A stretch of DNA of 64,000 nt, taken from NCBI RefSeq assembly GCF_018069865.1, contig NZ_JAGQDG010000003.1:496001-560000 (forward strand), in the 5' to 3' direction. Shown here piece after piece: positions 57,601 to 64,000 of the stretch. The notes under the pieces were generated by a model. It was not told the DNA's origin, ran no database searches, and saw nothing but the letters and a program-made list of their open reading frames with translations. Source of the stretch: Ideonella paludis (GTDB taxonomy: Bacteria; Pseudomonadota; Gammaproteobacteria; Burkholderiales; Burkholderiaceae_C). The translations under genes and the position numbers were made by a program. Positions within the stretch are counted from its first letter, which is position 1, and the number at the start of each line of letters is the position of its first letter.

Positions 57601-58936
57601 GGTGGAAGCCAAAGTTCATCTCCTGCGAGAACGCGTTCTGATAGGTCAGCGAGGGCTCAAAGTTCAACCCATCCAGGTCCACGCAGCGCCGGAGCGGCGC
57701 GCAGACGCCTCGGGCGCTGCCATCCCGGTTCAGGTAGGGATAGACGGCCGGGTAGGTCTGGGGGCCCATGGTGGTTCCGGCGGCGCTCCACGATGCGCAC
57801 GGGCCGTTGGTCGCCGGGTTGTGGCAGTAGAGCTGCGACGACCGGGGATTGAAAATGAAGAGCCGGCCAGCCAGGGTGATGGACTGCGTCGCCAGGAGGT
57901 ATTCGCTGGCATAGGCTCCGGGGTAGCGCGTGCGCCCGCACTCGGCGCGAGTCACGCTGTCAAAGCAAACCACGGTGTCAAATCCATCCACCAGCATGAA
58001 GTATTTGGTCCCCACGCTGCCCAGGTTGATGACGGGCGCCGCGCCCCAGGCCTTGCCATCGCTGACCTTCCACTGTCCGCAGTGGGTGAAGGTGTCGAGG
58101 TTGGTGCACACCACATAGTTGCCCGAGCCATCGGCTTTCTCCATGCCCATGAACATCTCGCCGGCCTCGTAGTTGACGATCTCCAGCGGCACGGTCGAGC
58201 TGCGCCAAGCCAGGCCATTGCCACTGTCCGCCGCCCCCGGGGTCTCTTTGTCGGCGAAGCTGTAGCCGTACATGGACAGGGTTCGAGGCGTCCAGGAGTT
58301 GGGCGGATCGGCGGGGAAGGTGCACGGCGCGTTGGGCTCAGGCAGGACGCCGAAGGCCATGCGGCACTTGATGTAGCCTGAGTTCAGCGTGCCCACATTG
58401 GGGCCCTGCGGAGCGTCTTGGTTCCGCAGGGACACAAACATCTTGTCCTTGTAGGGGATCAGACGGTAGGCATCACCCAGGCCCCACAGATAGGCCGCGG
58501 TTGGGGTCGAGGACTGGGCGCTGAACACCGATGGCGGTGTGTAGGACCACTTCACCTGCGTGACGAGTGCGCCTTGGGCGGGCTCGGTGCTGACCCATTG
58601 GCCATTGACCGACCACTGCAGGCTGACGTGGGCGGGCTTGCGCACACTGCCCGCCAGCCAGGTGTGGCCGGGAGGAATGTCCAGCACGCCCTCGCTCTCA
58701 TGCGGGCCGTCGAGCTTGGACTGGAAGTAACTCGTCCAGCGCACCTGGTCGTTGCCGCTGAGATCGAGCGTGCTGTTCAGCGTGGGCGAGGCGGCCGGGC
58801 CGGTGACTTGGCCGCCCAACTCCAGATAGCTGCCGATCGGACTGGTGACCTGGCTCTGGGCGGCCACCCACACCACCGTGCCGATCAGCAGGCCTAATCC
58901 CGAGAGCTTGGCCAGCCTTTGGAAGACCTTTTTCAT
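54689..58936 (-). CDS. PilY1/PilC-like protein, copy 4
   Basis: 1415 aa; ATG with GAGGGG upstream. The N-terminus MKKVFQRLAKLSGLGLLIG leads to a signal/anchor segment, then VTSPIGSYLELGGQVTG, shared with copy 3. Cys-pair motifs are CTNLDTFTHC, CFDSVTRAEC, CHNPATNGPC and CFDFATDSSC. The C-terminal PilY1 propeller has GGNDGALHGYEVRPDGLREA and the Ca loop DVDGDGRVDVVYAGD near residue 1099. The second EF-like loop (DTNGDGRIDAQDRLAAS) is somewhat degraded compared with copies 1-2. It is the first of three co-oriented genes (copy 4, adhesin, copy 3). Confidence 0.91.
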   Translation of the reverse strand: MKKVFQRLAKLSGLGLLIGTVVWVAAQSQVTSPIGSYLELGGQVTGPAASPTLNSTLDLSGNDQVRWTSYFQSKLDGPHESEGVLDIPPGHTWLAGSVRKPAHVSLQWSVNGQWVSTEPAQGALVTQVKWSYTPPSVFSAQSSTPTAAYLWGLGDAYRLIPYKDKMFVSLRNQDAPQGPNVGTLNSGYIKCRMAFGVLPEPNAPCTFPADPPNSWTPRTLSMYGYSFADKETPGAADSGNGLAWRSSTVPLEIVNYEAGEMFMGMEKADGSGNYVVCTNLDTFTHCGQWKVSDGKAWGAAPVINLGSVGTKYFMLVDGFDTVVCFDSVTRAECGRTRYPGAYASEYLLATQSITLAGRLFIFNPRSSQLYCHNPATNGPCASWSAAGTTMGPQTYPAVYPYLNRDGSARGVCAPLRRCVDLDGLNFEPSLTYQNAFSQEMNFGFHHIDSFVGSRMFTRYGPMNRCFDFATDSSCGFAFLPKAAYHPSVPAQAYGMQHTYTARLDPTRPNCILIVGMNGQADLLDADSLGSFYSYAPHRPCGGGSSSKLPDVDVSPAVGLQCDGTRTKVQGWDQVRLSSSLPWGGANGLSGVTVTLKDANGTTLPARLNPVRQMPYGSYKLDISDIPYADFPHLKVSFTLASPSGLQAQGKAGADVTWKGDPMQVCVGTQAPPAPDCQTVATLNVKSTLLGSSVSEALSVSKVLSPGGSSTGYSAIATATSARAVLTDRGPRDPRTQVTQGRWSLSDFSGDLWAFGLNNQGQIDGSRYFSAQAGTLAPAQRPVYVATPSGGAMPVKPLEWAGLTPSQQAALNTNLSGLTDTQGAARLDYLRGTDGPFRARGGKVLGPVLSSSPAMLPPSATLGLSEKAYPGYTAYRSSVTRAHPMALFGGNDGALHGYEVRPDGLREAWSFVPNVMLPRAANFADASLAGVRANPYFVDNIPMVGHTDVGGSQGWRAVAVMTYGRGARAITALDVTSANLEQGAGVLFEYSNTTDPALKDLGYIVSQPVSNNAFMAQQIVQMATPDGAGRRSAVLVGNGINSNDGAGGQAHSGTGKPVLYAFYFDRSGSPRWHRWAVDELWPGAASEPGLNVNNGLSTPTPVDVDGDGRVDVVYAGDQQGNLWRFDVRNPDAASVTRLFQTDAQQPITQAPFVTANPLASGCGLAEAKASAAAKRCWQVVFGTGAGISPLLGSANVATQSLYGVLDRGRGQSVALGSLTRIDYALNEVVRGVEYRALTPTQVDYAGGALGWRIDLQAFEHGVGAPRLQTSGLVMFSSIRPVTPERASNVCIGPRSWLNEVDPLQGYSALVPFDTNGDGRIDAQDRLAASSNQPLSPSGMAVSGAQFGPPAVLLASSSQAQQMSLLLPSLGQDTGQVNAWSGGPGQGGSNPAPGSNSAALTHANPAKLGRMTWREVY
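56853..56977. repeat. 125-bp tract identical to 46797-46921
   Basis: Partner of the identical tract in PilY1 copy 3; same orientation and same position within the gene. Confidence 0.85.
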
Positions 58937-59181
58937 GGCTGCCCCTCTTGAGATCTGGGCAGGTCTCGCGGGTCTATTTGTAACCGCTCCAGCGCGGAAG
59001 GAGGCGCCAAAAGCGGGCTCGCATCACAGACCATGGCGGGTTCAGCAGCGGCGTGGTCGGCGCTCAAGAGGGACACGTCTTGGCCGAGAAACACCCCATG
59101 CAGCGGCCACACGGGGCTGGGCCAGAAGCCCACAAACGTGCCAAAAAAGTCCATTGCAAGCGGTGACAGCACCACATCCAC
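58933..59181 (-). CDS. Possible small upstream ORF coupled to PilY1 copy 4
   Basis: 82 codons from a GTG, ending in ATGA at the PilY1 start. It has no recognisable domain; the N-terminal half is moderately hydrophobic (PLAMDFFGTFVGFWPSPVWP). The only support is the fused stop/start and lack of other features, so it may be a chance ORF in a leader. Confidence 0.3.
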   Translation of the reverse strand: MDVVLSPLAMDFFGTFVGFWPSPVWPLHGVFLGQDVSLLSADHAAAEPAMVCDASPLLAPPSALERLQIDPRDLPRSQEGQP

Positions 59182-59543
59182 TCCCGTTCAGCCTCAAAAA
59201 GCGAGATCAAATCTCAAACATGAGCTTGGATTCTCATTGTGAAGAGCGCTGAAGGTGAGGAATTTGTGCCCACTTCGTGTTGGATTGAGGGGTCAAAAGT
59301 GTGTGTAACAGTTACTTCGGCGCGTCGCTTCGCTGGCTGAGAGGGGGTGAAAGTGCGCAAAAAAGCGCAGATGAAGCCCAAGCTCGGCAGATTCGGGGCT
59401 GTCACGAAAGATACAAAAAGATACGCATGGGTGAGAGACTGGCCCGGCTGCTGAACACCCCCCGGGGGGGATATCTCGTGTGAGAGCAGCGGCCGCGCTC
59501 TGGCTGTGGTGGGGCGTGCCGGCCCGTGCACAATGCAGCGGCC
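59182..59543. other. Intergenic region between PilY1 copy 4 and maf
   Basis: About 360 bp with divergent genes on both sides. It is AT-richer near 59200-59300, where promoters for the minus-strand PilY1 operon and for maf-rng probably lie. GAGATCAAATCTC near 59200 is a minor palindrome. No gene is seen. This is also the right boundary of the block separating rlmH from maf. Confidence 0.4.
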
Positions 59544-60167
59544 ATGAGCCTGCACCCCTACCTCTATCTCGCCTCTCAAAGCCCGCGCCGTGCCCAACTG
59601 CTGGACCAGCTGGGTGTGGCGCACGAGTTGCTGCTGCCCGATGACAACGAAGACGCCGAGCGCCTGGAGGCTGAGCGCCCTGGCGAGCGGCCCGAGGACT
59701 ATGTGCTGCGGGTGACACGCGCCAAGCTGGTGGCCGCGCGTGAGCGCTTGGCCCGCCGCGCTTGGCCCCAGGCGCCGGTGCTGTGCTCGGACACCACCGT
59801 GGCCTTGGGCCTGCGCATCTTGGGCAAGCCGGCAGACGCTGAGCAGGCCCGCCAAACCTTGGCACTGCTGTCCGGCCGCACCCATCAGGTGTTCACTGCG
59901 GTGGCGGTGCATGACGGGCGCCGCACGCGGGTGGCCTTGAGCCGCTCGACCGTGCAGTTTGCGGCGCTGCCGCCCGAAGTGATCGACGCTTATGTGGCCA
60001 GCGGCGAGCCCTTTGGCAAGGCCGGCGCCTATGCGGTGCAGAGTGCGCTGGCGGGCTGGATTGCCCAAATCAAGGGCAGCTACTCCGGTATCATGGGTTT
60101 GCCCCTTTACGAGACCACCCAACTGCTGCGTCAAGCCCGCTTGCGCATGGCCTTAACGCCAAGCTGA
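59544..60167 (+). CDS. maf: Maf-like nucleotide pyrophosphatase
   Basis: 207 aa from ATG 59544; an upstream GTG at 59526 is less likely. The conserved motifs LASQSPRRAQLLDQLG, VLCSDTTVALG and the C-terminal FGKAGAYAVQSALAGW with IKGSYSGIMGLPLYET identify the Maf family, which hydrolyses (d)TTP/UTP and modified nucleotides. It is directly followed by rng, as is usual. Confidence 0.96.
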   Translation: MSLHPYLYLASQSPRRAQLLDQLGVAHELLLPDDNEDAERLEAERPGERPEDYVLRVTRAKLVAARERLARRAWPQAPVLCSDTTVALGLRILGKPADAEQARQTLALLSGRTHQVFTAVAVHDGRRTRVALSRSTVQFAALPPEVIDAYVASGEPFGKAGAYAVQSALAGWIAQIKGSYSGIMGLPLYETTQLLRQARLRMALTPS

Positions 60168-60206
60168 GCGCCTCCAGCAGCGCTGGTGGTCCCACAGCGC
60201 CCTGAC

Positions 60207-61679
60207 ATGCACGACATTCTCATCAATTGGGCTCCTCAAGAGACCCGCGTCGCCATCATCGAAAACGGTGCCGTGCAAGAGTTGCACATTGAACGCACCC
60301 TAGAGCGCGGCTTGGTGGGCAATGTGTATCTGGGCAAAGTGGCGCGGGTGCTGCCGGGCATGCAGAGTGCCTTCATCGACATCGGGCTGGAGCGCGCGGC
60401 GTTTTTGCACGTGGCCGATCTGCACACCAGCCCGCATGGCCTGCGCGGCGAGAGCCAAACCCTGGTGCCCATCGAGAAGCAGGTCTTTGAAGGCCAGACC
60501 CTGATGGTGCAGGTCATCAAAGACCCCATCGGCACCAAAGGCGCGCGCCTCTCCACCCAGATCAGCATTGCCGGGCGCATGCTGGTGTTCTTGCCGCAAG
60601 ACAACCACATTGGCATCTCGCAAAAGATTGGCTCGCCCGAGGCCCGCGAGCAACTGCGCGCCCGCATGCAGGCCTTGGTGGGCAAGCCCGAAGAGGGCGG
60701 CGGCGGTGGCTTTATCTTGCGCACCAATGCCGAGGAAGCCAGCGACCAAGAGCTGGCCGACGACATTGCCTACCTGCGCCGCACCTGGGCCCGCATCAAG
60801 CAAGGCGGGCTCAAGCAGCCGGCGGGCACGCTGCTGCATCAAGACCTCTCGCTGGCCGAACGTGTGCTGCGGGACCTGGCCAATGAGCAGACCCAACACA
60901 TCCGGGTCGATTCCAAAATGCAGTTCGACCTGCTCACCGCCTTTGGCGAGGCCTACACGCCCACCTCGATTGCGCGGCTGGAACACTACAAAGGCGAGCG
61001 GCCCATTTTTGACCTCTATGGCGTGGAAGAAGAAATCGCCCGCGCCCTGGCGCGCCGGGTGGATTTGAAGTCGGGTGGCTACCTCATCATCGACCAGACC
61101 GAGGCCCTGACCACCATTGATGTGAACACCGGCGGCTATGTGGGTGCGCGCAACTTTGATGAGACGATCTTCAAGACCAACCTCGAAGCCGCACTGGCCA
61201 TCGCCCGCCAACTGCGCCTGCGCAACTTGGGCGGCATCATCATTGCCGACTTCATCGACATGGTGCGCGAAGACCACCAGCAAGCGGTGCTGGCTGAGTT
61301 CCGCAAGCAGCTCGCGCGCGACCGCACCCGCACCACCGTCAGTGGCTTCACCCAGCTCGGCCTGGTGGAGATGACGCGCAAGCGCACGCGGGAATCGCTG
61401 GCCCATATGCTGTGCCAGCCTTGCCCCACCTGCCAGGGCCGCGGCCAGGTCAAAACCGCGCGCAGCGTCTGCTACGACATCCTGCGCGAGATCCTGCGCG
61501 AGGCCCGCCAGTTCGACCCCAAGGATTTCCGCGTTGTGGCCAGCCCCGCTGTGGTCGAGATGCTGCTGGACGAAGAAAGCGCCCACCTGGCCGACCTCTC
61601 GGCCTTCATCGGCAAGCCTATTTCCCTCTCGGCCGAGCCCACCATGAACCCGGAGCAGTACGACATCGTGCTGTTGTGA
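60207..61679 (+). CDS. rng: Ribonuclease G
   Basis: 490 aa from ATG 60207 (MHDILINWAPQETRVAIIEN). An RNase E/G family endonuclease that matures 16S rRNA 5' ends. It has an S1 domain near residues 35-120 (GKVARVLPGMQSAFIDIGLERAAF, with the usual insertion) and a catalytic core with TTIDVNTGGYVGARNFDETI and IIADFIDM. The Zn-link cysteines are in CQPCPTCQGRGQ. It lacks the long RNase E C-terminal scaffold, supporting RNase G. Confidence 0.97.
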   Translation: MHDILINWAPQETRVAIIENGAVQELHIERTLERGLVGNVYLGKVARVLPGMQSAFIDIGLERAAFLHVADLHTSPHGLRGESQTLVPIEKQVFEGQTLMVQVIKDPIGTKGARLSTQISIAGRMLVFLPQDNHIGISQKIGSPEAREQLRARMQALVGKPEEGGGGGFILRTNAEEASDQELADDIAYLRRTWARIKQGGLKQPAGTLLHQDLSLAERVLRDLANEQTQHIRVDSKMQFDLLTAFGEAYTPTSIARLEHYKGERPIFDLYGVEEEIARALARRVDLKSGGYLIIDQTEALTTIDVNTGGYVGARNFDETIFKTNLEAALAIARQLRLRNLGGIIIADFIDMVREDHQQAVLAEFRKQLARDRTRTTVSGFTQLGLVEMTRKRTRESLAHMLCQPCPTCQGRGQVKTARSVCYDILREILREARQFDPKDFRVVASPAVVEMLLDEESAHLADLSAFIGKPISLSAEPTMNPEQYDIVLL

Positions 61680-61815
61680 TCAGCCGACCTCTCGCTCGAT
61701 GCTTTGGTCAGGCCCGGTGCACCGAGGATGACATTGACTGCTCTTCAGTCGCGCTGGGGTGAAGCCCAAAGCGGGTTTGCTCAGGGACTGTAGGACCTGA
61801 CGGGCGGCTGATCTG

Positions 61816-62373
61816 TCAGCAGCCACTGTTTGTGATGGCATAGGTCGGCGAATTGCCCGCTGCCCAAAACCAAGTGCGATAGGTGACTTTGCAGTTGGCG
61901 GGGTCCGGCGCCTCGGGGATTTGGAACTCCATCTCAAAGGAGCTGCCGACATAAGGGCGGACAGAGATGCCCCCCAGGTTCAAGGCGCGGGCGAAGGAGG
62001 CGTAACCCGAGGACAGGCCGTAGCCGTCAAAGGGCGCGGGCCAGCCATGCTGCATGCCGAAGTCTCTGCCGTCCATCGTGACATGCGGTGCCTGTCCGTT
62101 GGGCATGGCCGTGATGTGGCCGTAGGCGTCCCCACACTGGGTGTACTGCAGCTTGCACAAGGCTCGCATCTGGTTGGCGCTGGAGATCAAAACCCCTTGT
62201 AGAGCCTGTAGCTTGGCGAGCCGTGCGTCGCGCTGCAGGTCCATGAACTTGGGGAGCGCCGCAGCAGCCAGCACGCCCAAGATGACGATCACCATGATCA
62301 ACTCGATCAGGGTGAAGCCAGAGACACTGCGACCGAAGTGTCTACCTTGGGAGGGCTGAAAAAGAGGCCTCAT
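61816..62373 (-). CDS. MshA-like type IV prepilin
   Basis: 185 aa. A leader of ~18 residues ends in SG, followed by FTLIELIMVIVILGVLAAAA and LPKFMDLQRDARLAKLQAL, an MSHA-type N-terminus. A Cys pair (CKLQYTQC) occurs mid-protein and the C-terminal loop runs from CKVTYRTW to TNSGC. It starts 6 bp after the stop of the upstream paralogous prepilin, so the two form a tandem operon, convergent with rng. Confidence 0.92.
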   Translation of the reverse strand: MRPLFQPSQGRHFGRSVSGFTLIELIMVIVILGVLAAAALPKFMDLQRDARLAKLQALQGVLISSANQMRALCKLQYTQCGDAYGHITAMPNGQAPHVTMDGRDFGMQHGWPAPFDGYGLSSGYASFARALNLGGISVRPYVGSSFEMEFQIPEAPDPANCKVTYRTWFWAAGNSPTYAITNSGC

Positions 62374-62379
62374 GGTGTG

Positions 62380-62928
62380 TTAACAACCGGAGGTAGAAAG
62401 CACAAATCGGGCCGTACCGCTTGGATTGGGCATCCAAAGCTGATAGCTGACTTTGCAGTTGGTCGGGTCTTGCGCGTCGGCGATTTGAAAGTCTCGCAGA
62501 AAGCTCCCGGGAACGTAGGGGGCCACCGTGAAGTCTGTGAGGGTGAGCCCCGCCGTGATGTCTTTATAGCCCGCGGTAGGCCCGTAGCCCCACCAAGCCG
62601 TGGGCCACCCGTAATACATGCCAATAGTGTCGCCATTGCTGACGACCCGAGGCATCTCGGTGGTGCCGGGCACAGCCGTCTGGAATGGCACCTGATCACT
62701 GCAGTGCTGGTACTGGAGGTAGCAAAGTGCGCGAAGTTGATGGGCCGTCGTCTTGAGGGTCGCTTCAAGTCCCTGCAGCTTGGCCACGCGGGCGTCACGC
62801 CGCATGTCCAGAAACTTGGGCAGGGCCACGGCCGAGAGCACGCCCAAGATGACGATCACCATGATCAACTCGATCAGGGTGAAGCCATGCGCGTGCTGCC
62901 TGGGCGAAAGACGAGGGCTGAACTTCAT
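62380..62928 (-). CDS. MshA-like type IV prepilin
   Basis: 182 aa. Prepilin motif G|FTLIELIMVIVILGVLSAVA after a His-containing leader (SPRQHAHG). Then LPKFLDMRRDARVAKLQGLE, Cys pair CYLQYQHC, and terminal CKVSYQLW ... STSGC. It is a tandem paralogue of the next gene and related to the prepilin at 1400-1927. These pseudopilin-like proteins likely enter the same fibre; the MSHA assembly genes are not in this window. Confidence 0.92.
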   Translation of the reverse strand: MKFSPRLSPRQHAHGFTLIELIMVIVILGVLSAVALPKFLDMRRDARVAKLQGLEATLKTTAHQLRALCYLQYQHCSDQVPFQTAVPGTTEMPRVVSNGDTIGMYYGWPTAWWGYGPTAGYKDITAGLTLTDFTVAPYVPGSFLRDFQIADAQDPTNCKVSYQLWMPNPSGTARFVLSTSGC

Positions 62929-63112
62929 GCGGAGACCTTACTGGCTGAAGATATCGGCCAGCGTCTGCCCGCACTTGAATCGCCCGCCTTCAGGCTCCCC
63001 TCTCAGCGCCAGTTGTGGGCGCTCGGGCTTGGCGCGTGGCGGGCAACTGAGCCGCCATGCCTGCCTTCTTTCCCTCATTGTTGTGCAGTGATTTCTCTAG
63101 CATGGCGGGGTG

Positions 63113-64000
63113 ATGAACCCCCACTTTCTGACCCTCTGGGTCTGCCGTACCTTCTGTGCCCTCTTTCAGCGTGGGGCGCGGCTCATCGCGGCCGTGCTCT
63201 GCAGCGTGCTGGTGCAGGGTGTCGCCCAGGCCAGTGACTATCGCGTGGAGCTGTCCTACGCCGTGGATCAAAGCCGCAAGCTCACGCTGGCAGAGGTTCA
63301 GGCCTTGCCTGCTAGCGCGTGGAAGGACGAGAGCACCCGACATTTGTCGTTGGGCTACACAGACGCGGCGGTCTGGTTTCGCGTCCGCGTGACCTCTCTG
63401 GCCCGCGTGCCGCAAGAGGGCATGTTGGAGATCACCTATCCGGTCCTGAGTGACATCAGAGCCTATCGCAGCGCCCCGGCACCGGTCAGCACCGACGAGC
63501 CGATCTACCTGGGCTCACATCTGCCCTTTGAGCAAAGACTGGTGCTGAATCGCAACTTTGTCCTGCCTTTCCTCAGCCTGGCCGGGGAGCGCAGCGAGTG
63601 GCTGGTGCGGGTGGTGACACCCACCTCGATGCAGTTCCCCGTGGTGGTGCGCAACCGGGATAAGTTTGAGCGCAATGAGCAGGCGGCCTCGACCGCGCAC
63701 GGCATTTACCTGGGCGTGGTGCTGGCCATGTTGGCCTACAACCTCTATCTGTGGGTGGCATCGCGGGAGGGGGTCTACTTTTGGTATGTGGGCTGGATGC
63801 TGGCCATTGCCGGCCTGGTGCTGACCATGGCGGGGGTGAGCTACCAATGGGCGTGGCCAGATTCGCCCGAATGGAACCTGGCGAGCATGCCCTTTTTCCT
63901 CTCGCTCTCGGCCTTCAGCGGGGTGATGTTCTACAGCGCCTTGTCGCGCATCCGCACCCACTGGCCGCGCGGCTGGCAGGTCAGCCGAGGCTTGGCCGCG
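63113..64000 (+). CDS. 7TMR-DISM-type sensor protein (3' end beyond window)
   Basis: Frame open from ATG 63113 to the window end (296 codons). A signal peptide (LIAAVLCSVLVQGVAQA) precedes an extracytoplasmic DISMED2-like beta domain (DAAVWFRVRVTSLARVPQEG, LEITYPVLSDIRAY). Several membrane segments follow (GIYLGVVLAMLAYNLYLWVA, WYVGWMLAIAGLVLTMAGVS). This is the 7TMR-DISM arrangement. The missing C-terminus would usually be a histidine kinase, GGDEF or adenylate cyclase domain, and cannot be told here. Confidence 0.85.
   Translation, partial: MNPHFLTLWVCRTFCALFQRGARLIAAVLCSVLVQGVAQASDYRVELSYAVDQSRKLTLAEVQALPASAWKDESTRHLSLGYTDAAVWFRVRVTSLARVPQEGMLEITYPVLSDIRAYRSAPAPVSTDEPIYLGSHLPFEQRLVLNRNFVLPFLSLAGERSEWLVRVVTPTSMQFPVVVRNRDKFERNEQAASTAHGIYLGVVLAMLAYNLYLWVASREGVYFWYVGWMLAIAGLVLTMAGVSYQWAWPDSPEWNLASMPFFLSLSAFSGVMFYSALSRIRTHWPRGWQVSRGLAA

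Noticed and set aside
55136-58381. 1081-codon open frame on the plus strand
   Set aside because: It lies wholly antisense to PilY1 copy 4; the composition is Ala/His/Arg-rich with no domain, typical of a GC-rich shadow frame.

Overview
This is a 64 kb window of GC-rich chromosome, most likely from a betaproteobacterium of the order Burkholderiales (Leptothrix/Rubrivivax/Comamonadaceae-like). The clues are the purD-hemF-nadD-rsfS-rlmH ... maf-rng gene set, a YqhA-family protein, MshA-like prepilins, PilY1 homologues and the codon usage. No rRNA, tRNA, transposase or CRISPR array was found.

Layout. (1) 0-6.8 kb: a truncated NarL/LuxR response regulator, a membrane-anchored SAM methyltransferase coupled to an MshA-like prepilin, a YqhA-family membrane protein, an HTH-nucleotidyltransferase/HEPN-like pair, an unrecognised 213-aa protein, glnS and a 2TM protein. 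(2) 6.9-17.7 kb: two tandem PilY1-like genes directly downstream of a LytS/LytTR (AlgZ/AlgR-type) two-component system. (3) 17.8-26.9 kb: housekeeping. A HerA-like ATPase is divergent from yebC; then come a phosphoethanolamine-transferase-like gene that is frameshifted at an 8-bp tandem repeat, purD, a lysophospholipid acyltransferase, hemF, nadD, rsfS (with a long Lys/Ala tail) and rlmH. (4) 26.9-59.5 kb: a block of surface and secretion genes, all on the minus strand. It separates nadD-rsfS-rlmH from maf-rng, which usually lie together in this group. It holds an ABC transporter, a 2790-aa Ig/discoidin/kexin-like/RTX protein, three FimV-like proteins each next to a secreted-type partner, an M66 (StcE/TagA-like) metalloprotease with a small lipoprotein, a 1845-aa cadherin/VCBS-type adhesin and two more PilY1-like genes. 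(5) 59.5-64 kb: maf, rng, two tandem MshA-like prepilins and the start of a 7TMR-DISM sensor.

How the genes may work together. The four PilY1-like proteins, three MshA-like prepilins and three FimV-like proteins suggest surface fibre or adhesion biology. Each PilY1-like protein has the usual C-terminal propeller and Ca-binding loop, but the N-terminal half is a domain with five regularly spaced C-x8-C pairs instead of a recognisable vWA domain. The most system-like feature is a two-gene unit repeated three times in block 4: a gene with Ig-like repeats or an RTX-type C-terminus, followed at once by a FimV-like gene. Two leader regions in this block share a near-identical 25-nt element at the same distance from the start codon. 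These points are read from sequence; the functional link between the pairs is inference.
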